A stretch of DNA of 42,461 nucleotides from CAZWDL01 sp964632995 (GTDB taxonomy: Bacteria > Bacteroidota > Bacteroidia > Chitinophagales > Saprospiraceae): assembly GCA_964632995.1 (NCBI GenBank), contig CAZWDL010000063.1:1-42461 (forward strand), given 5' to 3'. Made by a program: the position numbers and the translations under genes. Below, in pieces: positions 33,368 through 41,953 of this stretch. The notes under the pieces are model-generated. The model was not told the origin of the DNA, did not search any database, and saw only the letters and a list, made by a program, of their open reading frames with translations. Positions within the stretch are counted from its first letter, which is position 1, and each line of letters starts with the position of its first letter.

Positions 33368-34636
33368 TCATCTTATCTTCAGGGTCATGACCGTAAACAC
33401 CGCCAGTAAAATGCCGACGATCCAGAAGCGGGTGACGATTTTCGTTTCGTGCATCCCCAGTTTCTGGTAGTGGTGATGCAGTGGCGCCATGCGGAACACC
33501 CGTCGCCCTTCGCCGTATTTCTTTTTGGTGTATTTGAAAAAGGCCACCTGTATGATAACAGAAAGGTTTTCCACCAAAAAAATGCCGCACAATATGGGAA
33601 TAAGCAGCTCTTTACGTAGCACAATCGCCAGGGCCGCGATGATACCGCCGAGGGTCAAACTCCCGGTATCGCCCATAAAAATCTGGGCCGGATGGGCATT
33701 ATACCACAGGAAGCCCAGACAAGCGCCGGCCAAGCAGGCGGCGAAGATCACCAGTTCTCCCGTACCCGGAAGGTGCAGGATATTGAGGTAATTGGCCGCA
33801 ATGGCATTGCCGGAGACGTAGGCGAAAAGACCCAGGGTGACGCCGATAATTCCCGACACTCCGGTAGCCAGCCCGTCCAGTCCATCTGTCAGGTTAGCAG
33901 CGTTCGATACTGCCGTAACCACGATGATCACCAGCGGGATGAAGATGAGCCAGACCAGGCGCCGTTCGCTTTGTTCGCTGACCGGCAACAGCCAGGCATA
34001 ATCCAGGCGGTTGCCTTTCACGAACGGAACATTGGTCAGGTTCGTCTTGTAATCCCCTTTTTCGGTAATACTGCCGTCGGGGTTCACCACTTCGATGGTT
34101 TCGCCCACGCGATCTTTTTCGCCCAGGCCGATCTCAGCAGCGGTTTCGGTTTCCATTCTGACCACTACCTCTTCACTGGTGATGACCGCAATCGCGATGA
34201 GCAAGCCCAGGCCGACCTGCCCCAGCACTTTAAACCATCCTTTCAGGCCTTTTTTGTTTTTTCGGAACACCTTTATATAATCATCGAGAAAACCGATGAT
34301 AGCCATCCAGGCCGTAGCGATGATCATGGTGATCACGTAAACATTGCTGAGGTTCGCCATGAGCAGACAGGGAACGAGGATGGCCATGATGATAATTACG
34401 CCGCCCATCGTGGGCGTACCTTCCTTTTTCTTCTGTCCTTCCAGTCCTAAGTCGCGAACCGTTTCTCCAATTTGCAATCTTTTCAAAAAGCGGATGATGC
34501 GTCCTCCGAAGACCAGGGAAATGATCAGGGAGAGAATCACCGCCACACCGGCGCGAAAAGAGATGTAATTAAACAATCCCAGGCCGGGGGTTTCAGGAAA
34601 ATTGCGGTAGAGCCAATCTACGAGTTCTAATAGCAT
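33368..34636 (-). CDS. mraY: Phospho-N-acetylmuramoyl-pentapeptide transferase
   Basis: A 422-residue membrane enzyme making lipid I from UDP-MurNAc-pentapeptide and undecaprenyl phosphate. Catalytic motifs: GTPTMGGVIII (about 73-83), FLDDYIKV (116-123, DD pair), NAANLTDGLDGLATG (246-260), MGDTGSLTLGG, and LHHHYQKLG near the C-terminus. It is about 60 residues longer than the E. coli enzyme because of a periplasmic insertion (about 155-215, EEVVVRMETETAAEIGLGEK), a known trait of Bacteroidota MraY. A 257-bp spacer with a hairpin separates it from murE. Confidence 0.98.
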   Translation of the reverse strand: MLLELVDWLYRNFPETPGLGLFNYISFRAGVAVILSLIISLVFGGRIIRFLKRLQIGETVRDLGLEGQKKKEGTPTMGGVIIIMAILVPCLLMANLSNVYVITMIIATAWMAIIGFLDDYIKVFRKNKKGLKGWFKVLGQVGLGLLIAIAVITSEEVVVRMETETAAEIGLGEKDRVGETIEVVNPDGSITEKGDYKTNLTNVPFVKGNRLDYAWLLPVSEQSERRLVWLIFIPLVIIVVTAVSNAANLTDGLDGLATGVSGIIGVTLGLFAYVSGNAIAANYLNILHLPGTGELVIFAACLAGACLGFLWYNAHPAQIFMGDTGSLTLGGIIAALAIVLRKELLIPILCGIFLVENLSVIIQVAFFKYTKKKYGEGRRVFRMAPLHHHYQKLGMHETKIVTRFWIVGILLAVFTVMTLKIR

Positions 34637-34800
34637 GCTTTCGGAATTATCAGGTCACCAATTTGGACACGCGGCAGGAAAACATTGCCTAAACAACGCT
34701 TTTTCGCCTTGTGTACCATTTGGCCCAAAAAAAGAAAAAATTTCCGAGTTCCCAGCAGTGAATAATCAGCTTGCTGTGATGGGACCACCGAATACAGTGA

Positions 34801-34822
34801 TCAGGGGCGAAAACGCCCCTGA
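34801..34822. repeat. Hairpin in the murE-mraY spacer
   Basis: A perfect 9-bp GC-rich stem, TCAGGGGCG (34801-34809) and CGCCCCTGA (34814-34822), with an AAAA loop (UUUU in the minus-strand RNA). No T-run follows on either strand, so it is probably an mRNA processing or stability element rather than a terminator. The rest of the 257-bp spacer has no gene I can support. Confidence 0.55.
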
Positions 34823-34893
34823 AAACTGCTCAAATCAATCTGAGAATGATTGCGGTAAAATAATTAGCTCATTGCTCAGTGATGCAATATTCC

Positions 34894-36345
34894 TCAGGAC
34901 AATTCTGCTTTCAGAATCTCCTTATCATCGAAGGGGTGTCTGACCCCATTGATCTCCTGGTATTTCTCGTGGCCTTTTCCGGCTACCAGCACTACATCGC
35001 CGTGCCGGGCCATGCGGCAGGCTGCTCGTATAGCCTGTTCGCGCCGGGTGAGAGACAGCACCCGTTGTACGGCGAAGGGCGGCACCCCGCTTTCCATGTC
35101 GCGGATAATCGCGTCGGGGTCTTCGGTGCGCGGGTTATCGGAGGTCAGAATAACCTGATCGCTATAGTTGCAGGCGACCTCCGCCATTTTCGGCCGTTTA
35201 GCCTTATCGCGGTCTCCGCCGCAACCGATGATCGTGATGATGCGTCCTTCACCGGCTTTCACCCGGTGGATGGTGCTGAGCACCTTCTCCAGGGCGTCGG
35301 GGGTGTGGGCATAATCCACGATACCCGTCACGCGTCGCTGCTGATCGACGATATAGTCGAAGCGCCCTTCGGCAGCTTTGATCTTGCTGAGCGCCGTGAG
35401 TATTTCCATCGGGTCCTGACCGAGCAGTATGCCGGTGGCGTATGCGGCCAGCAGGTTGTAAGCGTTGAATTCACCGATCAGCCGGGTGAAGACTTCCGTA
35501 TTGTCAATTTCAAGATGCAGTCCCGTCAGGCTGTTTTCAACGATCTTAGCTTTAAAATCCGCCATCTGTCGCAGGCTGTAGCGCTTGACGCGGGCCTGCG
35601 TATTTTGCACCATCACCTCGCCACGTTTATCGTCGATGTTAGTCAGGGCAAAGGCCGAGGCGGGAAGCTGATCGAACAGTTTTTTCTTCGCCTCTATGTA
35701 GGCCTTAAAAGTCCGGTGATAGTCCAGGTGATCGTGAGATATATTAGTGAAAACGGCGCCGGTAAAATGCAAGCCGGCGATGCGCCGCTGATCAATTGCG
35801 TGCGAGCTCACCTCCATAAAGGCGTAGCTGCATCCTGCCTTAACCATGTCGGCCAGCAGCTGATTGATGGACAAGGCGTCGGGCGTCGTATGCGTTGCAG
35901 CCAGGTGTTTTTCTCCAATCCGGTTTTGGATGGTGGAAAGCAGGCCTGCCTTGTAGCCCATTTCCTGAAGCAATTCATGCATCAGGGTGACCGTCGTGGT
36001 TTTACCGTTAGTACCGGTCACGCCGACAAGTTGCAGTTGCTGCGATGGCCGGCCGTAGAAACTGTCGGCCATCCTGCCGAGCGCCACTGCACTGTCCCTT
36101 ACTTCAATGAAGACGATCCCTTCGGGCCGGTCGCCCGGCAATTCTTCCGCCACTACGGCGTGGGCGCCGTTTTTAATCGCATTGTCAATGAACTGATGCC
36201 CGTCGGTTTGCGTCCCCCTGACAGCGACGAAAACGCTGCCGGGCTGAACGGTTCTGGAATCAAAGTCGATCCGGTTTATTTCAAGATCCAGACTTCCCAG
36301 CACCTGCTCCGGGCGAATATTCTGTAGTATATCTTTGAGTGTCAT
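34894..36345 (-). CDS. murE: UDP-MurNAc-tripeptide ligase MurE (meso-diaminopimelate type)
   Basis: A 483-residue Mur ligase adding the third stem residue. The P-loop is GTNGKTT (111-117); the central EVSSHAIDQRRIAG and NISHDHLDYH, and the C-terminal VDYAHTPDALE, GCGGDRDKAKRP are present. The substrate-selecting motif is DNPR (403-406), which marks meso-diaminopimelate rather than lysine. Length is normal. It lies between ftsI and mraY, 86 bp after ftsI. Confidence 0.98.
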   Translation of the reverse strand: MTLKDILQNIRPEQVLGSLDLEINRIDFDSRTVQPGSVFVAVRGTQTDGHQFIDNAIKNGAHAVVAEELPGDRPEGIVFIEVRDSAVALGRMADSFYGRPSQQLQLVGVTGTNGKTTTVTLMHELLQEMGYKAGLLSTIQNRIGEKHLAATHTTPDALSINQLLADMVKAGCSYAFMEVSSHAIDQRRIAGLHFTGAVFTNISHDHLDYHRTFKAYIEAKKKLFDQLPASAFALTNIDDKRGEVMVQNTQARVKRYSLRQMADFKAKIVENSLTGLHLEIDNTEVFTRLIGEFNAYNLLAAYATGILLGQDPMEILTALSKIKAAEGRFDYIVDQQRRVTGIVDYAHTPDALEKVLSTIHRVKAGEGRIITIIGCGGDRDKAKRPKMAEVACNYSDQVILTSDNPRTEDPDAIIRDMESGVPPFAVQRVLSLTRREQAIRAACRMARHGDVVLVAGKGHEKYQEINGVRHPFDDKEILKAELS

Positions 36346-36431
36346 GGTTTCCTACTTCACTCGCCTAGCTACGGCGAGGTCTCATGGTTTCAGGGGATGC
36401 TTCTCAGTTTCCCTTTTCCGTTTATCTGTTT

Positions 36432-38585
36432 TCAACCCAGATACAGCTTGATCACCTGGCCACGGATTCGGGTTCCGGGTTTGAGCGATTGTCGTTTCAC
36501 TTTGCCGACGCCGGATATTTCGACGCGCAGGCCTTTGTTTTCCAAGACGTATAAGGCATCGCGCAGGCCCATACCGACGACGCTGGGAACGCGCTTTTCC
36601 GCCATACTCCTGGATTGGACTACCAGGCTGTCGGCCTGTGCTATCAGGACGGCGAAATCGCTTTCCGAAGATCCGTGGTAAGGTATATCCAGGTACTGCA
36701 GCACCTGCTGTATATCCCTTCTTTCCCCCACATCGTAGGTCGGCAGTTCTCCTCCCGCCAGGGGAGGTTTGGCTTTTTTGTTAAAAGGTTGGTGCAGATG
36801 CAATTTGCTATCGAAGGCTTTATCCGCAATTTCCCGGAAAATGGGGCCTGCGACATCGGAGCCGTAGATACCGTTTTTATTCGGGTCATTAATTATAACG
36901 ATGCAGGAGTACACCGGTTTGTGAGCCGGAAAATACCCTACGAAGGCCGCCTGGTGCCCGCCGATGCGGGTTCCGGACCGTCCGCGGCGATAGTTGATCT
37001 GCGCCGTACCGGTTTTACCGGCAAAATCGTAGCGATCGGTATTGAGTTTGTAGGCCGTCCCATCCTCCACAACTTTTTCGAGCAAAATTTGGGCGCGGGC
37101 GATTGTTTTCGGCTTGGCGATTCTTCTTTTGATCACCGTAGGCTTGAACTGCCTTAGCGGCATACCAAAACGCTGAATCTCCTTAACGAGGAAGGGTTTC
37201 ATCATTTCCCCGTTGTTCGCCACCGCATTGTAGAACGCAAGCAGTTGCAGGGGGGTGATCTTCACCTCATAGCCGATAGACATCCACGGCAGGGTGGTGC
37301 CGCTCCATTGATCTTCTTCGCTGTAGGCCTCCTTTATATAAGGACTGGCTTCCCCTTCTATTTCGATCCCCGTCGGCAGGTGCAGGTTAAAATCCCGCAG
37401 GCGTTGGATGAACCGGGCTGCGCCCTGGTTCTCATTGGCCTCCGTAGCTTCGTTGTAGTAACGGGTGACCAATTTGGCGATGCCGACATTGGAAGATATT
37501 TTGAAGGCGTGCTGCACCGAGATGGTGTCCAGCTTGCTGCTGTAAGGAGAGGCATCGACCATCACCTCATCGTAGAAAGCTGTTTCTCCATTTTCTATAT
37601 CCACCGAGTCATCCAGGTCGACATATTCATCTTCCAGCAGCGCCATGATGGAGGCCAGCTTGAAAATGGATCCCGGTTCAATGGCAGAGCCGATAGCGTG
37701 GTTGTAGGTTTCCCACCATCCGTCATTCGTTCGGCCCAGGTTGGAAATAGCCCGGACAGCACCGGTTTCCACTTCCATCAGGATGGCCGTACCCCATTCT
37801 GCGTCGTGATAATTCATGCCGCGTAAGAGCGCCTCCTCGGTGATATCCTGCAGGTTGACATCGATCGTTGTCACGATATCGTCTCCGCTTTGCGGTTCCA
37901 CTTCGGTAAGATCATTGACCGGCACCCAGATGTCATTGGGACGGTCTACCTGCACCATCAGCTGCTGACCGGGATGCCCCCCCAGCACCTCGTCAAAATA
38001 CCCTTCCAGGCCTACGGGTTTGGCGCCGTCGCGAACGTAGCCGATTGTACGTTGGGCCAGCAACCCGAAGGGGCGCTTACGTTCACTCCGCTTGCGCGCG
38101 ATAAAACCGCCCCGCATCCGGCCCAGGTTGAACAGCGGAAACTGCTCGATGAAGCGCTTTTCCGAATAGGAAACTTTTCGCTTGATCGGTAGGTAGCGGG
38201 CCCCGGATTCCCGTTGTTCCAGCAAGTATTGCCGGAAACCGCCCGGGGTAAAGGTATTATCGACGTAGTGTGCGATACACCAGGACAGTGAGTCCAGGTT
38301 ATTCATAAAATCCTCCTCCGACATACCTGTCGAATTCGGGTCCATATAGATATCGAAAAAGGGAATAGAAGTAGCGAGAAGGCTCCCGTCTTCTGAGAGG
38401 ATATTGCCGCGCTCGGCTTCTACCGGCCGGTAATCAACATATAGGTTTTCTCCTTTCTGACGCCACTTTTCGCCTTCCCAGTAGCTGATATATACGGTGC
38501 GATAGACCAGAATAATGGACAGGGGAACGACCACTCCAAAGAGCAGAAAGTATACCCGGTATAGTACCTCGTTCTTAATATCCAT
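36432..38585 (-). CDS. ftsI: Septal transpeptidase FtsI (PBP with PASTA domain)
   Basis: A 717-residue class B penicillin-binding protein. Residues about 10-34 are the membrane anchor (YRVYFLLFGVVVPLSIILVY). A pedestal domain follows (ERGNILSEDGSLLATSIPFF). The transpeptidase has the active-site SIFK (306-309, Ser306), SSN (364-366) and KTG (524-526). A PASTA domain occupies about 665-717 (VPSVVGMGLRDALYVLENKG). It cross-links septal peptidoglycan made by FtsW. PASTA on FtsI is common in Bacteroidota and Firmicutes but absent in E. coli. It is 204 bp after ftsL and 86 bp before murE. Confidence 0.97.
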   Translation of the reverse strand: MDIKNEVLYRVYFLLFGVVVPLSIILVYRTVYISYWEGEKWRQKGENLYVDYRPVEAERGNILSEDGSLLATSIPFFDIYMDPNSTGMSEEDFMNNLDSLSWCIAHYVDNTFTPGGFRQYLLEQRESGARYLPIKRKVSYSEKRFIEQFPLFNLGRMRGGFIARKRSERKRPFGLLAQRTIGYVRDGAKPVGLEGYFDEVLGGHPGQQLMVQVDRPNDIWVPVNDLTEVEPQSGDDIVTTIDVNLQDITEEALLRGMNYHDAEWGTAILMEVETGAVRAISNLGRTNDGWWETYNHAIGSAIEPGSIFKLASIMALLEDEYVDLDDSVDIENGETAFYDEVMVDASPYSSKLDTISVQHAFKISSNVGIAKLVTRYYNEATEANENQGAARFIQRLRDFNLHLPTGIEIEGEASPYIKEAYSEEDQWSGTTLPWMSIGYEVKITPLQLLAFYNAVANNGEMMKPFLVKEIQRFGMPLRQFKPTVIKRRIAKPKTIARAQILLEKVVEDGTAYKLNTDRYDFAGKTGTAQINYRRGRSGTRIGGHQAAFVGYFPAHKPVYSCIVIINDPNKNGIYGSDVAGPIFREIADKAFDSKLHLHQPFNKKAKPPLAGGELPTYDVGERRDIQQVLQYLDIPYHGSSESDFAVLIAQADSLVVQSRSMAEKRVPSVVGMGLRDALYVLENKGLRVEISGVGKVKRQSLKPGTRIRGQVIKLYLG

Positions 38586-38601
38586 TACAAAAGTGATTAT
38601 T

Positions 38602-38768
38602 TTACCGCGTGGTAAGCCAAGACGTTAAAGCAGGAAATTGCTCCCCGAATTGTACTTACTTATTCTCAAAATCGCAGGAGGCCTTTTCAGGCTGATCTCC
38701 TGACCAGAATTATTTAACAGCTTGATAGGCAGACAGTAAAGCAAGCCTTACCTCAGGTTTTTTACTGT
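38602..38768. repeat. Short inverted repeats in the ftsL-ftsI spacer
   Basis: The 204-bp spacer holds three: TTACC (38602-38606) with GGTAA (38611-38615); CAGGAG-GCCT (38675-38684) with AGGC-TGAT-CTCCTG (38689-38702); and ACAGTAAA (38733-38740) with TTTACTGT (38761-38768). None has a terminator T-run. I see no promoter box. Confidence 0.4.
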
Positions 38769-38789
38769 GACGGACGACGGCAGCAGCGT

Positions 38790-39104
38790 TTATTCTTCTT
38801 CCGGAACTACAATGATTTTTGGACTTTGTCCGAAGGACCGCAGTCCTTCTGCGCGAACGCGGTCCGCTATTTCCGAACGCTTACTGTTGTACATATTTTC
38901 TGCCTGCAGAGACATGTAATACCACCGCAGTTCTTTTAGTTCTTTTTGCATCATTTGAATCTGCCGCACATTCCGTTCGGCGTAATGAGCACTGGCGATA
39001 TAGACCGTGGCCAGGAAGCCGAGGAACAAAAAAAACGGCAGGTTCTTCAGAACGAGTTCCAAAGTCAGGTTACTCAGATTGAATGCACTGCGTTTTTTGG
39101 CCAT
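38790..39104 (-). CDS. ftsL: FtsL-like cell division protein
   Basis: A 104-residue bitopic protein: a short cytoplasmic N-terminus (MAKKRSAFNLSNLTLELVLK), one membrane span (about 21-40, LPFFLFLGFLATVYIASAHY) and a periplasmic coiled coil (about 41-85, ERNVRQIQMMQKELKELRWY). Sequence similarity in this family is always weak; the call rests on topology, size and position between rsmH and ftsI. FtsL joins FtsQ and an FtsB-like partner to regulate FtsW/FtsI. No separate ftsB is seen in the window. Confidence 0.9.
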   Translation of the reverse strand: MAKKRSAFNLSNLTLELVLKNLPFFLFLGFLATVYIASAHYAERNVRQIQMMQKELKELRWYYMSLQAENMYNSKRSEIADRVRAEGLRSFGQSPKIIVVPEEE

Positions 39105-39169
39105 GGTGTAGTTTTTTTCTTTAAAGCCACAAGTTCCATAAAAATTTTCAACCGATCAATGCGACTCCT

Positions 39170-40108
39170 TTAATACATATTCAGTCCCTCTTCCTCCTCT
39201 TTGAAATCGGATTCTGTTCGCTCGCCCACGCGCAGTCGCGCACTTCGCGCACGTGGATTTTCGGCAACTTCCTCCGGTGTGGGTTTTTCCCCTTTCACGA
39301 TCAGGCGGAAGGGACGAAAGATATTGCCGTAAAAGTCCCGCCGGGGCTTCCCCTGCACGTTACCCGTTTTGAGGAAGTTCTTCACCATACGGTCTTCAAT
39401 CGAATGATAGGCAAGCACGACCAGCCGGCCGCCGGGTTTGAGCAGTTCCATGCTTTGCTCCAGAAAATCGTCCAGCGCGCCCATTTCGTCGTTGACTTCG
39501 ATGCGCAGCGCCTGAAATAGCTGCGCCAGGTAGCGCTCCCGTTTTCCCCGTATAACCGGGTCGATCACCGACAATAAGTTGCCGATAGTCTGAACAGGGC
39601 GGTTTTGCCGCTCCTCTACCAAGCGCCTGGCCAAGGTTTTTGCGTTACGCACTTCGCCATATTCGCTGAAGAGGCGCTGTAGGGCCTCTTCGGAATAGGT
39701 GTTGACGATTCTGGCGGCCGTTTGCTCCTGTTGCTGGTTCATCCTCATGTCCAGATCGGCATCGAAGCGATAGGAGAAACCTCGTACTGCTTCGTCGAGC
39801 TGATGAGAGGAGACGCCCAGATCGGCCAGTATGCCGTCGACCTCCTTGGTCCCGTACAATTTTAAGAACCGCTTGAGAAAGCGAAAATTGTGCGGAACAA
39901 AGGTTAATCGCGGATCCTCCGGCGCATTCTCAGCCGCGTCCTCATCCTGATCAAATGCGATGAGGCGACCTTTTTCTCCCAGATGTTCGAGTATGCGCTT
40001 CGAATGACCGCCGCCTCCAAAGGTCGCATCCACGTAGGCGCCGCCTTGTTGAATAGCCAGGCCATCCATGCATTCCCGCGCCATTACCGGTTGGTGATAC
40101 GCCATCAT
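39170..40108 (-). CDS. rsmH: 16S rRNA (cytosine(1402)-N(4))-methyltransferase
   Basis: A 312-residue SAM-dependent enzyme that methylates C1402 of 16S rRNA (formerly MraW). Motifs: HQPVMARECMDGL at the start, the SAM-binding FGGGGHS (30-36), DLGVSSHQLDEAVRGFSY, MNQQQEQTA, LFQALRIEVNDEM, and the C-terminal AYHSIEDRMVKNFLK. Length is normal. The start (MM, 40103-40108) overlaps the mraZ stop by 4 bp, giving the usual mraZ-rsmH coupling at the head of the dcw cluster. Confidence 0.98.
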   Translation of the reverse strand: MMAYHQPVMARECMDGLAIQQGGAYVDATFGGGGHSKRILEHLGEKGRLIAFDQDEDAAENAPEDPRLTFVPHNFRFLKRFLKLYGTKEVDGILADLGVSSHQLDEAVRGFSYRFDADLDMRMNQQQEQTAARIVNTYSEEALQRLFSEYGEVRNAKTLARRLVEERQNRPVQTIGNLLSVIDPVIRGKRERYLAQLFQALRIEVNDEMGALDDFLEQSMELLKPGGRLVVLAYHSIEDRMVKNFLKTGNVQGKPRRDFYGNIFRPFRLIVKGEKPTPEEVAENPRARSARLRVGERTESDFKEEEEGLNMY

Positions 40109-40572
40109 AATTCGGGATTCCCGTTCATTTTGCCCAGCACATCTTCGGCCAGGTCCGAGAAATCATCGGGCTCTTCATCGAGCATACTGTCGTACTCGTC
40201 TTTCGCCCAGATTTCAATCCGGTCGTTATAAGCCATCAGGATGACGTCCTTGTCAATACCGGCGTATTCTACCAGCCGTTTCGTCAGCAGGATCCGGTCG
40301 GCGCTGTCGAGGGTGACCTCGTGGGCGCCGCGATAGAAATACCGCACGAAATTGCGGTTTTTCTTATTGTACAGATTCAGCTGATTGATCTCGGCAGTGA
40401 TCCGGTCCCAAACTTCAAGGGGATACAACATGAGACATTTCTCAAAACCCCGGTTGATCACAAAAGTGTACTTTTCCCGTTCCCCCAGCTGGTTGATCAG
40501 ACCACTCGGCATCCGCATGCGCCCCTTGGCGTCTATCTTACAATCAAATTCTCCGAGAAGCTGGATGGACAC
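40105..40572 (-). CDS. mraZ: Transcriptional regulator MraZ
   Basis: A 155-residue protein with the two SpoVT/AbrB-like halves of MraZ: CKIDAKGRMRMPSGL (first DxKGR motif 14-18) and VTLDSADRILLTKRLVEYAG (second motif 89-93, the Gly/Lys here replaced by Ala/Asp). MraZ forms ring oligomers and represses its own dcw operon. The start is a GTG (40570-40572), which gives the expected SIQLLGEFDCKIDAKGR beginning; no ATG fits. The start codon lies inside a GTG-centred repeat that looks like an MraZ site, so binding could touch initiation too. It is the first gene of the dcw cluster. Confidence 0.96.
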   Translation of the reverse strand: MSIQLLGEFDCKIDAKGRMRMPSGLINQLGEREKYTFVINRGFEKCLMLYPLEVWDRITAEINQLNLYNKKNRNFVRYFYRGAHEVTLDSADRILLTKRLVEYAGIDKDVILMAYNDRIEIWAKDEYDSMLDEEPDDFSDLAEDVLGKMNGNPEL

Positions 40573-40587
40573 TTTTTACCACTTTTG
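40570..40587 (-). promoter_or_regulatory. Start-codon-proximal MraZ-type repeat pair
   Basis: Two AAAGTG units on the minus strand have their GTG at 40580-40582 and 40570-40572, exactly 10 bp apart; the second GTG is the mraZ start codon. MraZ proteins are known to bind direct repeats with a GTG/TGGG core at about 10-bp spacing. From the -7 box the transcript would start close to here, so bound MraZ would block it. Confidence 0.65.
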
Positions 40588-40593
40588 TTTATC

Positions 40594-40601
40594 CAAAAAT
40601 A
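40594..40601 (-). promoter_or_regulatory. -7 box of the mraZ (dcw) promoter
   Basis: The minus strand reads TATTTTTG, matching TAnnTTTG, 22 bp before the GTG start. No TTTG is evident at -33; that position is occupied by the distal GTG repeats. Groups of repeats flank the box on both sides. Confidence 0.6.
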
Positions 40602-40611
40602 TAAACTATTG

Positions 40612-40641
40612 ACACATTTTACCACTTTTACCCACTTTTTT
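40612..40641 (-). promoter_or_regulatory. Distal MraZ-type operator: three GTG repeats
   Basis: On the minus strand three 10-bp units follow each other, AAAAAAGTGG, GTAAAAGTGG and TAAAATGTGT, with GTG at 40633-40635, 40623-40625 and 40613-40615. Period and core match operators known for MraZ. The array covers the -33 region of the predicted promoter, as expected for a repressor site. Confidence 0.7.
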
Positions 40642-41003
40642 TATTCTTTTTCTTATTATTTTTCAAATGTGACATCCTGTTACGCTGTTGTTTAATCAAA
40701 TAAATGACAAAATATGCATTATCCGGCAATACTCGGACAGAAAAAGGAAGTTAGGAAAAGTGGTAAGGAGTGGGAGAAAAAGACCGGAGTCCGGGGCGCT
40801 CTTCACAAAAATCCGATTTAACAGTGTAAACCCGGGATTGACTCATGCCTTCCCCGGTCAGTTTACGGCGAGGTCTGCCTGTAAAAAAGACTCATCCAGA
40901 CAGTGGCAACGGATGGAGCGCACAATAAGGAGGAGTACAGAAGCCGCGATAAAGCGCTCGGGATTTCTACCAGGAGGGATATTACCGGCGCCGGAAATAC
41001 TTT

Positions 41004-41750
41004 TTATGCTCCTGCCCTTTCCAGGGCGTAGGTGAAGAAAAAGCTGCGCAGACGCATTTGTATAACGCCCCAGACGGCCTCTTTAACAATACCTTTAGAC
41101 ATTTTAGAAGTGCCCTCCACGCGATCGGTGAAAGTAATCGGTATTTCGGCGATGTGAAACCCGAGGAGATAGGAAGCAAATTTCATTTCGATTTGAAAGG
41201 CATAGCCGACAAAGGTTATTTTATCCAGATCGATGGTTTCCAGCACCCGGCGGCGGTAACAGATAAAGCCGGCGGTGGGATCCTTGACGGGCATCCAGGT
41301 GATGATGCGTACGTAGAGAGAAGCGCCGTAGGAAAGCATAATCCGGTCGTAAGGCCAGTTCTCCAGCCGGCCGCCGCGCGCATAACGCGAGCCCACCGCC
41401 ACATCGGCGCCTCCTTCCGAGCAGGCCTTGTGCAAGCGCAGCAAATCATAAGGATTGTGGGAGAAGTCCGCATCCATTTCGAAGAAATATTCATAGGAAC
41501 GCTGAAGGCCCCAGCGAAAACCAGTGATGTAAGCAGTCCCCAGCCCGAGTTTCCCTTTGCGTTCGATGAGGAAGAGCCGCTCCCGATACTCTTCCTGCAT
41601 CTCCTTTACGAGCTGGGCGGTTCCATCAGGACTACTGTCATCGACGACCAGCAGATGAAAGTCTTTCTCCAATCCAAAGACGGTTTCCACCATCCGGACG
41701 ATATTCCCTCGTTCGTTGTAGGTAGGTATGATGACGATGCTATCTGACAA
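41004..41750 (-). CDS. Polyprenol-phosphate mannosyltransferase-like GT2 enzyme
   Basis: A 248-residue family 2 glycosyltransferase. The start IVIIPTYNERGNIVRMVETV, the nucleotide-binding DDSSPDGTA (about 37-45), the metal-binding EMDADFSHNP (about 92-101, DAD), the SRYARGGRLENW loop and the KDPTAGFICYRR segment match dolichol/polyprenol-phosphate mannose synthases (DPM1-like). It lacks C-terminal membrane spans, as in the short bacterial form. It would transfer a sugar, probably mannose, to a lipid carrier on the inner face of the membrane. Start is TTG (41748-41750); no nearby ATG keeps the first motif. Upstream is a TATATTTG box. Confidence 0.93.
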   Translation of the reverse strand: MSDSIVIIPTYNERGNIVRMVETVFGLEKDFHLLVVDDSSPDGTAQLVKEMQEEYRERLFLIERKGKLGLGTAYITGFRWGLQRSYEYFFEMDADFSHNPYDLLRLHKACSEGGADVAVGSRYARGGRLENWPYDRIMLSYGASLYVRIITWMPVKDPTAGFICYRRRVLETIDLDKITFVGYAFQIEMKFASYLLGFHIAEIPITFTDRVEGTSKMSKGIVKEAVWGVIQMRLRSFFFTYALERAGA

Positions 41751-41778
41751 GGTTAGATCTTCTTTATTGAAACGGGCT

Positions 41779-41786
41779 CAAATATA
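41779..41786 (-). promoter_or_regulatory. Bacteroidota -7 box upstream of the glycosyltransferase gene
   Basis: The minus strand reads TATATTTG, 29 bp before the TTG start. The plus-strand context CTCAAATATAG is identical to that at the LptF-like gene, at the same distance from the start codon. No clear -33 element is seen. Confidence 0.5.
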
Positions 41787-41953
41787 GAGCAATTTTTTGT
41801 TTTATCATTAAAAGCCCGAAAGCCAAACCGGGTATTTTCCGAAGTTGCGTCCCGGGAAAGAACAACAGTTCCTGACTGTAATGTTTGATGCCCGACAAGT
41901 GCAACCCGGTAAACGTCCGTATATTTCCGAACATCAATAAGCTTACAACAGGC

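Larger units (their letters stand above)
40573..41003. other. dcw operon promoter region
   Basis: The 431 bp between the glycosyltransferase gene and mraZ contain the operator and -7 box listed separately, an AT-rich tract (40640-40730), and a plus-strand pair of similar repeats (AAAAGTGG at 40756-40763 and GGAGTGGG at 40767-40774, GTG 10 bp apart). From 40780 to 41003 I see nothing further. Confidence 0.55.
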
